Source of the DNA: Pumilibacter intestinalis
GTDB lineage: Bacteria; Bacillota; Clostridia; Christensenellales; Pumilibacteraceae
NCBI RefSeq assembly: GCF_943193005.1
Contig: NZ_CALPCH010000014.1
Location: 1-59,305, forward strand
DNA length: 59,305 nucleotides
Reading direction: 5' to 3'
Shown: positions 8,202-15,582 of the stretch, piece after piece
Position numbering within the stretch: position 1 is the stretch's first letter
How the letters are laid out: each line of letters starts with the position of its first letter
Position numbers and translations under genes: made by a program
Notes under the pieces: model-generated
Databases searched by the model: none
What the model saw: only the letters and a program-made list of their open reading frames with translations
What the model was told of the DNA's origin: nothing

Positions 8202-8867
8202 TCAAGCCATGCCCTCGCCGCGCAAAAACTCCGCGACTTTTTCGCCCAAAAGCGCGTGTCCCGAATCGTTAGGATGCAAACCGTCGGCAAAGTTAGCCGC
8301 GCCCGCCGCCGTTTCGGGATTGAGTTCGTTGCAACCGCGCAGGTCGAGCACGCGAACGCCCGCGGCGTTCGCCGCCTTTAGTAGAGCCGCAACGTAATCG
8401 CAAAGCGGTGCGCCCGCTTCCTTTTTGCTTCCGTCGCCAAACGGATTTTGTTCGCTTAATCGCCTAAGCGGCAGTATAACGCAAATTTTTTCTTTGCCGT
8501 ATCTGTCCGTTAAATAGCCGAGCAGTGCGGCGCACGCCCCGCAAAAGGTGTACGGCGTACGGTCGCCGAACTCGCCCATCGGCGCGTCGCCGTGCCCGTA
8601 ATCGTTGGTGCCGCCGAACACAACCACGCAGTCCGGCTCTCCCTCTATTTCGCGGGCGCGAATATTGTAATCCAAATCGCAAGCCGCGTCCGCCGACGGA
8701 CGGGTTTGCCTTGCTATGCGAGTGCCGCTCAAGCCCATGTTTACGGCGTCGCAGTTGCCGAGCAACTTTGCCGCCACGGCGTGGTAAATCTTTTCGGGTG
8801 CGCTCGCGCACGACCCTTGCGTTATGCTGTCGCCCAAAAACACTATCTTCTTCTTTTTGTTCTCCAT
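8202..8867 (-). CDS. SGNH/GDSL-family esterase
   Basis: 221 residues. Block I is FLGDSIT with catalytic Ser14, block III is GGTND (about residues 85-89), and block V is DGLHPND, supplying the Asp-His pair near residues 198-201. No signal peptide, so it acts in the cytoplasm, perhaps removing acetyl groups from imported sugars. Substrate cannot be read from sequence. ATG at 8867 follows GAGGGG. It stands alone between the aminotransferase and the tRNA gene. Confidence 0.9.
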   Translation of the reverse strand: MENKKKKIVFLGDSITQGSCASAPEKIYHAVAAKLLGNCDAVNMGLSGTRIARQTRPSADAACDLDYNIRAREIEGEPDCVVVFGGTNDYGHGDAPMGEFGDRTPYTFCGACAALLGYLTDRYGKEKICVILPLRRLSEQNPFGDGSKKEAGAPLCDYVAALLKAANAAGVRVLDLRGCNELNPETAAGAANFADGLHPNDSGHALLGEKVAEFLRGEGMA

Positions 8868-8949
8868 CTTCGGTTGCCCCTCGCAATTTATTTTATACCG
8901 AATATTTTATCACATTAAACCGCACAAATCAATCTCTTTCAACCCGCAA

Positions 8950-8977
8950 TACGCAAAAAGGACGCCGAACGCGTCCT
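8950..8977 (-). terminator. Rho-independent terminator of tRNA-Pro
   Basis: On the minus strand AGGACGC pairs with GCGTCCT over a 5-nt loop, followed by TTTTTGCG. It starts 10 nt after the encoded CCA of the tRNA. Confidence 0.85.
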
Positions 8978-8986
8978 CATTCGCTT

Positions 8987-9062
8987 TGGTCGAAGTGGCG
9001 AGACTCGAACTCGCGGCCTCATGGTCCCGAACCATGCGCGCTACCAACTGCGCTACACCTCG
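8987..9062 (-). tRNA. tRNA-Pro, anticodon CGG
   Basis: 76 nt, cloverleaf complete on the minus strand. Acceptor CGAGGTG pairs with CACTTCG (one G-U), the discriminator is A and CCA is encoded. The anticodon stem CATGG/CCATG encloses loop TTCGGGA, giving anticodon CGG for codon CCG. The T arm GCGAG-TTCGAGT-CTCGC is standard. A rho-independent terminator follows. Confidence 0.97.
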
Positions 9063-9172
9063 ATAAACTGAGCCGACCCTAAAAGTCAACTTATATATTA
9101 TATTATTTTGCGGAGCGGATGTCAAGAGAATTTCGGCGTGTAGCCCGTCATATTTTTTGTGGCGCAATTCGG

Positions 9173-9201
9173 TTGATTTTTCGTGCGCATAATACTATAA
9201 T
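9173..9201 (+). promoter_or_regulatory. Sigma-A promoter of the ferritin gene
   Basis: -35 TTGATT (9173-9178), 17-nt spacer, -10 TATAAT (9196-9201). Predicted start near 9208, then GGAGG at 9220-9224 six bases before the ATG. A normal leadered gene, useful as contrast to the leaderless genes of this window. Confidence 0.75.
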
Positions 9202-9230
9202 ATAAGCAAATAAATCCACGGAGGACAAAC

Positions 9231-9749
9231 ATGTTAAACGAAAAGATAGCAAAGCTCATTAACGAGCAGGTAAACAAAGAACTGTATTCGGGATATTTGT
9301 ATCTCGATTTCGCCAACTACTACGCCGCCGAAGGGCTCGACGGGTTCGAACACTGGTACGAAGTTCAGGCTCAGGAAGAGCGCGACCACGCAATGATGAT
9401 GCGCAGATATCTCATAGACAACGGCGTGCGCGTTACCTTCGACGCCATAGCCAAACCCGACAAGAAATTCGCCGATACCACCGCGCCGCTCAAAGCGGGA
9501 CTCGAGCACGAGCAATACGTTACCTCGCTTATAAACAACATCTACGCCGAAGCGTTCGCACTAAAAGATTTCAAGACAATGCAGTTCCTCGACTGGTTCA
9601 TTAAAGAGCAGGGCGAGGAGGAAAAGAACGCCGACGATATGCTCAAGAAAATGGAGCTTTTCGGGCACGACGCAAAGGGACTTTACGCGCTCAATCAAGA
9701 GCTTGCGGCAAGAGTATACACGCCGTCCGCCACAGGTCCGGCGATGTAA
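9231..9749 (+). CDS. Ferritin, non-heme iron storage protein
   Basis: 172 residues, typical of bacterial FtnA. Ferroxidase-centre residues are visible: Glu17 (NKELYSGYLYL), Glu50 and His53 (EERDHA), with further Glu in EAFALKDF and KEQGEEEKN. Twenty-four subunits are expected to form a shell that oxidises and stores iron in the cytoplasm. ATG follows an ideal GGAGG. Monocistronic, between its own promoter and a bidirectional terminator. Confidence 0.95.
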   Translation: MLNEKIAKLINEQVNKELYSGYLYLDFANYYAAEGLDGFEHWYEVQAQEERDHAMMMRRYLIDNGVRVTFDAIAKPDKKFADTTAPLKAGLEHEQYVTSLINNIYAEAFALKDFKTMQFLDWFIKEQGEEEKNADDMLKKMELFGHDAKGLYALNQELAARVYTPSATGPAM

Positions 9750-9781
9750 ATTAAAATATTTCGCAAAAATATTTTACAACG

Positions 9782-9822
9782 AAAAACGTCCTTTCGGGAT
9801 AATTCCGAGAGGACGTTTTTTA
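9782..9822. terminator. Bidirectional terminator between ferritin and the ftsH operon
   Basis: AAAAACGTCC (9782-9791) pairs with GGACGTTTTT (9811-9820), and the inner bases extend the stem (TTCGGGA/TTCCGAG, partly imperfect). A and T runs on both sides serve the converging ferritin and ftsH transcripts. Confidence 0.85.
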
Positions 9823-9836
9823 TATGGAATAAAATT

Positions 9837-10466
9837 TTATTTTTCGGTTATTTTTTTGGCAATGTTTCCGAGCGCAATGTATAAGTCGGACGTGTCCATG
9901 CGCACGCGCACGGGATTTACGCGGTAGTCCGCGTTTTCGGGCGCGGTGGAAATTTCGTAGGCGTATTCGAACAAATAAATCCTAACCCACTTAACCTCGC
10001 CGTTGGTGGTTGCCACGTTCATTATCATGCGGTCGTACTTTATCTTTTCGCCGTCCACCTCGTATTCGCGAACTTTATCGAAACCGAGTTCGAGCATATA
10101 CGAGTTTTCGGTTGCGGCGCACGCCGAGCGAGCGTCGGCAATGGTGAGAGCCTGCTTTTGCTCGTTGCCGTCTTTGTCCTCGGTCATTACGAACTCAGGT
10201 CCGTAACTGCCCACAAACTCGAGCGTTGCGTGCATTATGGAAAAGCTCGTGCTTTCGAGAGCTTTATCGAGCTCGGCTTTGTGTTTGTCTTTCACCGTGC
10301 CGCCGGGCAGAGCGGACGATTCGTAAGGCGTTACGTTCACGGTATCGTAATCCATGAAATCTTTGAGCGGCTTTACGGTAACGCAACAAAGCACTATAAC
10401 CGCAACGAGTATTGCGCCCAAAACCGACGCGGTGACTATAAGCGAAATTTTTGCCTTCTTATTCAT
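9837..10466 (-). CDS. Membrane-anchored protein of unknown function, ftsH operon
   Basis: 209 residues: a short basic start (MNKKAK), one transmembrane segment at about residues 8-30 (SLIVTASVLGAILVAVIVL), then an extracytoplasmic domain of mixed alpha/beta character without recognisable motifs. It has no lipobox. It follows ftsH by 19 nt on the same strand and the pair ends at a terminator, so it may be an accessory or substrate-related factor of the protease. That is inferred from position only. Confidence 0.75.
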   Translation of the reverse strand: MNKKAKISLIVTASVLGAILVAVIVLCCVTVKPLKDFMDYDTVNVTPYESSALPGGTVKDKHKAELDKALESTSFSIMHATLEFVGSYGPEFVMTEDKDGNEQKQALTIADARSACAATENSYMLELGFDKVREYEVDGEKIKYDRMIMNVATTNGEVKWVRIYLFEYAYEISTAPENADYRVNPVRVRMDTSDLYIALGNIAKKITEK

Positions 10467-10485
10467 AACCTGTTATCTTCCTTTT

Positions 10486-12495
10486 TCAGTTGTTATACTT
10501 TTTGGCAAGTCGGGCGTCGAGCGCGTCGCGCACCTCTTCATACGGTTTGCCTTCCATAATCATATCCACCTCTTCGGTGTATATGGTTTCGCGCTCTATG
10601 AGCAGGCGCACCATGCAGTCCATTACGGCGCGGTGCTCGGTGAGTTTTTTCACCGCGTCTTTGTGCGCCGTTTCCACCAGCGCGGCAACGGCTTCGTCTA
10701 TCTTTGTGGCAATCGACTCGCTGTACGTGTGCGTGGATTGGTAATCGCGCCCTAAGAACACCTCTTGATTGGAACCGTAATACACGGGACCGAGCTCGGA
10801 CATGCCCCACTCCATAACCATCTTGCGGGCAATATCGGTGGCGTGCTTTATGTCGCCCACCGCGCCGGTCGTGATATCCTCTATCACGAGTTCTTCCGCC
10901 GCTCTGCCGCCCATGCTCATGGAAAGATTGGCTTTGAGTTTGCCCACCGTCATGTGGTTGTCGTCCGACTCGGGGCGGGTCATTGTGTAGCCCGCCGCCT
11001 GACCGCGGGGAATTATGGAAACCTCGTGCACGGGGTCGCACATAGGCTCGAGCCGAGCCACTATCGCGTGACCCGCCTCGTGATAAGCCGTTATGCGCTT
11101 ATCCACCTCGGTTACGAGTCTCGACTTTTTCTGAGGGCCCATAACCACTTTGTTTATGCCCTCGTAAAGGTCTTCCATGCTTATCTGCGTGCGGTTGTCG
11201 CGAGCGCACAGTATCGCGGCTTCGTTTAAGAGGTTGGCTATCTCCGCGCCCGAAAATCCGCTCGTTATGCGGGCGAGCACCTGAAAGTCGACGTCGGGAG
11301 AAATGGGCTTGTTGCGGGCGTGCACTTTGAAAATCGCCTCTCTGCCGCGCACGTCGGGAATGTTTACGTATATTTGGCGGTCGAACCTGCCGGGGCGCAA
11401 CAGCGCGGGGTCGAGTATATCCGCGCGGTTGGTTGCCGCCATTACTATTACGCCGTCGTTGGTTTCGAAACCGTCCATCTGCACGAGCAACTGATTGAGC
11501 GTTTGCTCGCGTTCGTCGTGTCCGCCGCCCAGCCCCGCTCCGCGTTGGCGTCCCACCGCGTCTATCTCGTCTATGAATATAATGCATGGCATGTTCTTCT
11601 TCGCTTGGTCAAAGAGGTCGCGCACGCGGCTCGCGCCCACGCCCACGAACATCTCCACAAAGTCCGAACCCGAAATGGAGAAGAACGGCACGTTGGCTTC
11701 GCCCGCCACCGCTTTGGCAAACAAAGTTTTACCCGTGCCCGGAGGACCTACCAAAAGCACTCCTTTGGGGATACGCGCCCCAACGTCGGTAAACTTTTTG
11801 GGCGACTTTAAGAACTCCACTATTTCGGCAAGCTCCTGCTTTTCTTCGTCCGCGCCCGCCACGTCGGTAAAGCGCACTTTGAGGTTGGACTGAGCGTTCG
11901 CCTTGCTCTTTCCGAAATTCATGGCTTGCTTGTTCTGCCCGCCCATGCTTCTGAACAGGAAGAACGCCATTACGCCTATGAGAATTATTCCCACTATGGG
12001 ATAAAGTATGTTCCAAATACTGCCCGCGTTGCGGTCGTTAAAGGTGAGCTTAAGCTCGGGATAGGTCTTGTTCGCGTTGTCGAGCGCCGCGCTCGCTTTT
12101 GCGAGTTCTTCGGCGGCTTGGTCTTTCGCGGCTTGGTCGTTGCTGTCTTTTAAGTCGTCAACCTTCTTTTTGGCTTCGTCAACCGCCGCTTGAGCCTCGC
12201 CCACAACCTCGTCGCGAGCGGCAAGATACGCGCTCACCTCGTCCCAAACAACCTGATAGGGTGCGTACGCGAATTCGTCGTAAGTTTTCTTTTTGTTGCC
12301 GTCTTTGTACTTTACGTTAACTTTATCGTTGTTTATGCTTATAGCCGTTACGTTGCCCTCGTGCAGCTCTTCGCGGATTTTAGTGAAAGCAACCTCCGCC
12401 GCGCTGTTAAGAGTGGTAGTGACTATAAGCGCGACTATCGCGAAAACAACCAAAACGGATATAACCGCGATAATGCCTTTCGTGCTCGATTTCAA
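10486..12495 (-). CDS. ftsH: ATP-dependent zinc metalloprotease FtsH
   Basis: 669 residues, membrane AAA protease degrading misfolded and regulatory proteins. Transmembrane segments at about 8-28 and 162-181, Walker A GPPGTGKT at 250-257, Walker B IIFIDEID at 305-312, second region of homology at about 340-375, zinc motif HEAGH at 472-476. Odd feature: the extracytoplasmic part carries an Ala/Lys/Asp-rich coiled coil at about residues 95-142, making it longer than usual. The start is TTG with GGAGG 8 nt upstream. Confidence 0.97.
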   Translation of the reverse strand: MKSSTKGIIAVISVLVVFAIVALIVTTTLNSAAEVAFTKIREELHEGNVTAISINNDKVNVKYKDGNKKKTYDEFAYAPYQVVWDEVSAYLAARDEVVGEAQAAVDEAKKKVDDLKDSNDQAAKDQAAEELAKASAALDNANKTYPELKLTFNDRNAGSIWNILYPIVGIILIGVMAFFLFRSMGGQNKQAMNFGKSKANAQSNLKVRFTDVAGADEEKQELAEIVEFLKSPKKFTDVGARIPKGVLLVGPPGTGKTLFAKAVAGEANVPFFSISGSDFVEMFVGVGASRVRDLFDQAKKNMPCIIFIDEIDAVGRQRGAGLGGGHDEREQTLNQLLVQMDGFETNDGVIVMAATNRADILDPALLRPGRFDRQIYVNIPDVRGREAIFKVHARNKPISPDVDFQVLARITSGFSGAEIANLLNEAAILCARDNRTQISMEDLYEGINKVVMGPQKKSRLVTEVDKRITAYHEAGHAIVARLEPMCDPVHEVSIIPRGQAAGYTMTRPESDDNHMTVGKLKANLSMSMGGRAAEELVIEDITTGAVGDIKHATDIARKMVMEWGMSELGPVYYGSNQEVFLGRDYQSTHTYSESIATKIDEAVAALVETAHKDAVKKLTEHRAVMDCMVRLLIERETIYTEEVDMIMEGKPYEEVRDALDARLAKKYNN

Positions 12496-12645
12496 ATATT
12501 TTTACCTCCGAAAATTTCAGCCGTATAATGTTCTAAGCTATAGTATACCACAATAAGACCCGCGATATCAAGTAATTTCGTCTATTTTGCAGTGCGGCTG
12601 TGTATAATTTATTTACGTATTCCCTAACTTTTTTATGCTTTAGTC

Positions 12646-12674
12646 TTGCATAATCCGAATATAAATGATATAAT
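12646..12674 (+). promoter_or_regulatory. Promoter of the J-domain gene, very close to the start codon
   Basis: -35 TTGCAT (12646-12651), 17-nt spacer, -10 TATAAT (12669-12674). Ten bases separate the -10 from the ATG, so the mRNA would start about four bases before the start codon and lose the weak AAGG. Confidence 0.7.
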
Positions 12675-12684
12675 AAAAGGCGAT

Positions 12685-13488
12685 ATGAGCACTTTTTACA
12701 CTGTATTGGGTTTGCCCGAAACGGCTACCGACGACGAAATCAAACAAACTTACAGGGCATTGGCTAAAAAGTACCATCCCGACTTGCATCCGGGCGACGC
12801 GGAAACGGCGAAAAAATTCGCCGAAGTAAACGAAGCCATGGAAACTCTCGGCGACCCCGCCAAACGCAAGGCGTACGACGACAAGCGCGCCGCCGACAAA
12901 AAGAGAGCGGAACAGGGCTCGACCGACGCGGCGGCAATGGCTCGCGCGAGGGCGGCTGCGGCGGCTCGGGCACGCGCGGCGGCTCAAGCGGCGGCTTCCC
13001 GCCCCTATATGGGCACTGCGGCGGGAGCACAACAGGTAATCGCCGACGCTCGGCGTCAGGCATATAACGACGGTTTCGCCGCCGGCAGGCAAGCCGCCGA
13101 GAGCGCGCGCAACGCAACCGCCGAAACGTGGAAAAAGTCTGCCGACAATTGGAAGAGAGAAGCGGAAAAGTCGCACGAAGAGGTGGAGATACTCAAAGCC
13201 GCGCTCGAGAAGGCTCGCACGCGGGCAACCGACGCGGAGGCTTCGGCTCGCAGACTCGAACTCGCGCTCAAAGCTCAAACGAACGCCGCCGAAAACGCGA
13301 AACTAGGCGCGGATATGGAAATTACCGCAATGCGCGAGTCTTACGAGGAGCGACTCTCCATAGAGCGCGAAGCTCGCAAACTCTCCGAAGACGACAAGGT
13401 GCGCTTAAGCCGCGAGGTGCTCAGACTCAAAGAAGAACTCGCCGCTTTCAAGGCGGAAACCGCGGCGAACAATTCCGCTTCGGAGTAA
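12685..13488 (+). CDS. J-domain (DnaJ-type) protein with coiled coil
   Basis: 267 residues from ATG at 12685 (MSTFYTVLGLPETATDDEIK). Residues 2-65 are a full J domain including the catalytic HPD (KKYHPDLHPGD), so it should stimulate a DnaK ATPase. There is no Gly/Phe region or zinc finger. From about residue 85 it is Ala/Arg rich, then a long coiled coil to the end. This suggests a specialised co-chaperone or scaffold. A reading frame from 12646 adds 13 codons, but these lie inside the promoter and are rejected. Confidence 0.9.
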   Translation: MSTFYTVLGLPETATDDEIKQTYRALAKKYHPDLHPGDAETAKKFAEVNEAMETLGDPAKRKAYDDKRAADKKRAEQGSTDAAAMARARAAAAARARAAAQAAASRPYMGTAAGAQQVIADARRQAYNDGFAAGRQAAESARNATAETWKKSADNWKREAEKSHEEVEILKAALEKARTRATDAEASARRLELALKAQTNAAENAKLGADMEITAMRESYEERLSIEREARKLSEDDKVRLSREVLRLKEELAAFKAETAANNSASE

Positions 13489-13547
13489 ATATTACCACAC
13501 GGTTTTGAATGCGGGATAACGAAAATGTGTATATAATATGAATTAAA

Positions 13548-15026
13548 TCACAAAGTTATCCTGCGAGTAGCCGCCGCGCATACAAACGCCTCGTCGTGCT
13601 CTACGAATATCATTGTGGGGCAAAACTCGAGTATGAGCTCTTCGATTTGCATGCGGGCGTAAATATCGAGATAATTGAGGGGCTCGTCCCAAATATAAAG
13701 GTGCGCCTTTTCGCAAAGACTTTTGGCTATCAAAAGTTTTTTCTTTTGCCCCGGCGAACACGCCGCAAGGTCCTCGCCGCAGTCGGCAATCGAAAATCCC
13801 ATTTTATCGAGCACCGCTCTAAACAGCGACTCGTCTATGCCGTGAGTTCGGGCAAAGTCGGATATCTTTCCGAACACGCTCTCGTGGGTTTGCGGCACGT
13901 AGGAAATTTTCACGCCCGAGGAGAGCGCGAAAGTGCCGGTATGCGGAACGTCCTCGCCTATAACGAGCTTAAGCAAACTGCTCTTTCCGCAACCGTTTTT
14001 GCCGCACAGCGCAACGCGCTCGCCACGCATAAGCTCCAAATCCACAGGTCCGCACGCCTTTACGTTGCCGTAGGCTATTTCCACGCCGTAAAGCCCGAGC
14101 ACTCGCTCGGCGCGATACTCGAGCGGACCGAGCTTCAGCTTTTGGACGGTTTCGGCGTTTTTGAGAAGTCCCGCCTTTTGCTCCATGCCCTTTTGCGCCC
14201 GAGCCTCGGCGGATTTGGCGCGTTTCATCATCTTTGCCGACTTGTGCCCCACGTATCCCCTGTCGGACTTGAGTCCCGAGTCGTTTTTGCCGTATTTGGT
14301 TCGCTCCGTTTTATCCGACCATGCCGCGGCGCGTTTCGCCGCCTCGCCCAGCCGCGCTATATCCTTTTTGAGCCTTTCGTTTTGCGCGTTCTCGTATGCC
14401 TGTTGCCGCTCGAAATTTTCGTACCACGACGAAAAATTACCGCTCTGCACCTCAATGTTCGAGCGGTTGACCGAAAGTATGTGGTCTACGCAACCGTCCA
14501 AAAACGCCCTGTCGTGCGAAACAAGCAAAAAGCTCTTTTTGCCGCGCAGATACTCCGCAACCGTTTTCCTCGCCGCGGAGTCGAGGTGATTTGTAGGTTC
14601 GTCTATGAGCAAAAACTCACCGTCGTTCAAAAACAGTCCCGCGAGCAACGCCTTCGTTTTCTCGCCGCTCGACAAGCTCGCGTATTCGCGATACGGTATT
14701 TCGGGCGAGAGGTCGAGATAGGAAAACTCGCGTAATATTTCCCACTCCTCCGCCATGGGGCACACCTGCCCCAAAACGTCTTGCACGAGTCCGCTTTCGT
14801 CCTTTAACGCAAACGGAAAATAGGTGAACTTAACGTTCGCCGATATTTTTCCCGAGTATTCGTATTTGCCGGTCAGCAAATTGAGAAAGGTTGTTTTCCC
14901 TCTGCCGTTGCGCCCCACAAATCCCGTTTTCCAATCGGTATCTATGGCAAAGCTCACGTTTTCGAATACGTTCTTGCTCGCCCCGTAATAACCGAAAGTA
15001 AGATTTTGCACGTTTATTAAAGACAT
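13548..15026 (-). CDS. ABC-F ribosome-protection protein, Lsa-like
   Basis: 492 residues, two ABC domains and no membrane part. Domain 1: Walker A GRNGRGKT (38-45), signature LSSGEKTKA, Walker B LLIDEPTNHLD. A charged interdomain linker of about 80 residues contacts the ribosome in this family. Domain 2: Walker A GKNGCGKS, a divergent signature CSPGQKKKL and IWDEPLNYLD. The opening MSLINVQNLTFGYYG and DTDWKTGFVGRNG match the Lsa group, which protects ribosomes from lincosamides, streptogramin A and pleuromutilins. Resistance is a family inference. ATG at 15026; the upstream frame overlaps the promoter. Confidence 0.9.
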   Translation of the reverse strand: MSLINVQNLTFGYYGASKNVFENVSFAIDTDWKTGFVGRNGRGKTTFLNLLTGKYEYSGKISANVKFTYFPFALKDESGLVQDVLGQVCPMAEEWEILREFSYLDLSPEIPYREYASLSSGEKTKALLAGLFLNDGEFLLIDEPTNHLDSAARKTVAEYLRGKKSFLLVSHDRAFLDGCVDHILSVNRSNIEVQSGNFSSWYENFERQQAYENAQNERLKKDIARLGEAAKRAAAWSDKTERTKYGKNDSGLKSDRGYVGHKSAKMMKRAKSAEARAQKGMEQKAGLLKNAETVQKLKLGPLEYRAERVLGLYGVEIAYGNVKACGPVDLELMRGERVALCGKNGCGKSSLLKLVIGEDVPHTGTFALSSGVKISYVPQTHESVFGKISDFARTHGIDESLFRAVLDKMGFSIADCGEDLAACSPGQKKKLLIAKSLCEKAHLYIWDEPLNYLDIYARMQIEELILEFCPTMIFVEHDEAFVCAAATRRITL

Positions 15027-15036
15027 GATTGAACGT

Positions 15037-15065
15037 ATTATAACACAAAACAATCGCGTGCGCAA
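15037..15065 (-). promoter_or_regulatory. Promoter of the ABC-F gene, near-leaderless
   Basis: On the minus strand -35 TTGCGC (15060-15065), 17-nt spacer, -10 TATAAT (15037-15042). Only ten bases follow before the ATG and no Shine-Dalgarno is present, leaving a predicted leader of 3-4 nt. This excludes the upstream attenuator peptide found before many antibiotic-inducible ABC-F genes. Confidence 0.65.
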
Positions 15066-15146
15066 TCATTTCGGCAAGAGAGTTTATATCCGAGATACAA
15101 AAGCGACCGTATAAAAACGCCGTCCGAAAATAAACTCTTTCGTATT

Positions 15147-15404
15147 GTGTTCAAAGTAGTAAAGTATAACGTCTTATTTGCGTTTGAAATAACGGTAAAA
15201 CGTAGCCTTTATCTTGTAGAAGGCGATACGCTTGCCATAAGTTACAATATGTATCTCACAGCCAAAGCCGACATGGGACCTTTGAAAGCGGGTACGACTT
15301 ACAAAATCAAAGTAACCGAATTTAACAAATTCGCAAACTTGGAAGGCTATGACGAGCCGATGGTAGTTCATCTTCTTCTCACGTCCACAACCCCCGGCGT
15401 TTAA
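15147..15404 (+). pseudogene. Short orphan ORF, possibly a gene fragment
   Basis: 85 codons opening at GTG, without a ribosome site. The C-terminal half has protein-like composition (TYKIKVTEFNKFANLEGYDE), which suggests a real coding past. It converges on a decayed GH43-like fragment on the other strand. I do not recognise it. It may be a remnant or a chance frame. Confidence 0.25.
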
Positions 15405-15540
15405 TATAATACTTTCCGTTATGTTTATGCACAAACGAACCTTCGTTCCAACGCCACTCTTTACTCTGCCGCATTTCCCAATCCTGAGACGATTCGAGCA
15501 CAAGTTTGAGTTCGGAAACAATCTTAGTAAGACTTTCGTA
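15390..15540 (-). pseudogene. Remnant of a GH43-like glycosidase gene
   Basis: Minus-strand translation gives about 49 codons ending in TGA near 15390, including WRWNEGSFVHKHNGKYYI. NEGxFVxKxNGKYY is the diagnostic block of GH43 arabinanases and xylosidases, containing part of the active-site region. No start, no upstream domain and no continuation are present, so only a fragment survives. It lies just past the terminator of operon 1, suggesting a lost former member of the carbohydrate cluster. Confidence 0.55.
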
Positions 15541-15574
15541 AAAAAACCGTAACTGTCGCGTTACGGCTTTTTTC
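15541..15574. terminator. Terminator of carbohydrate operon 1
   Basis: CCGTAAC (15547-15553) pairs with GTTACGG (15560-15566) over a 6-nt loop, with an A run on one side and a T run on the other. It sits nine bases after the stop of the last operon gene and can work in both directions. Confidence 0.85.
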
Positions 15575-15582
15575 GATATCCG

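Noticed and set aside
13548-15026. Antibiotic-responsive attenuator before the ABC-F gene
   Set aside because: The -10 box lies only ten bases before the ATG, leaving no room for a leader peptide or hairpins.
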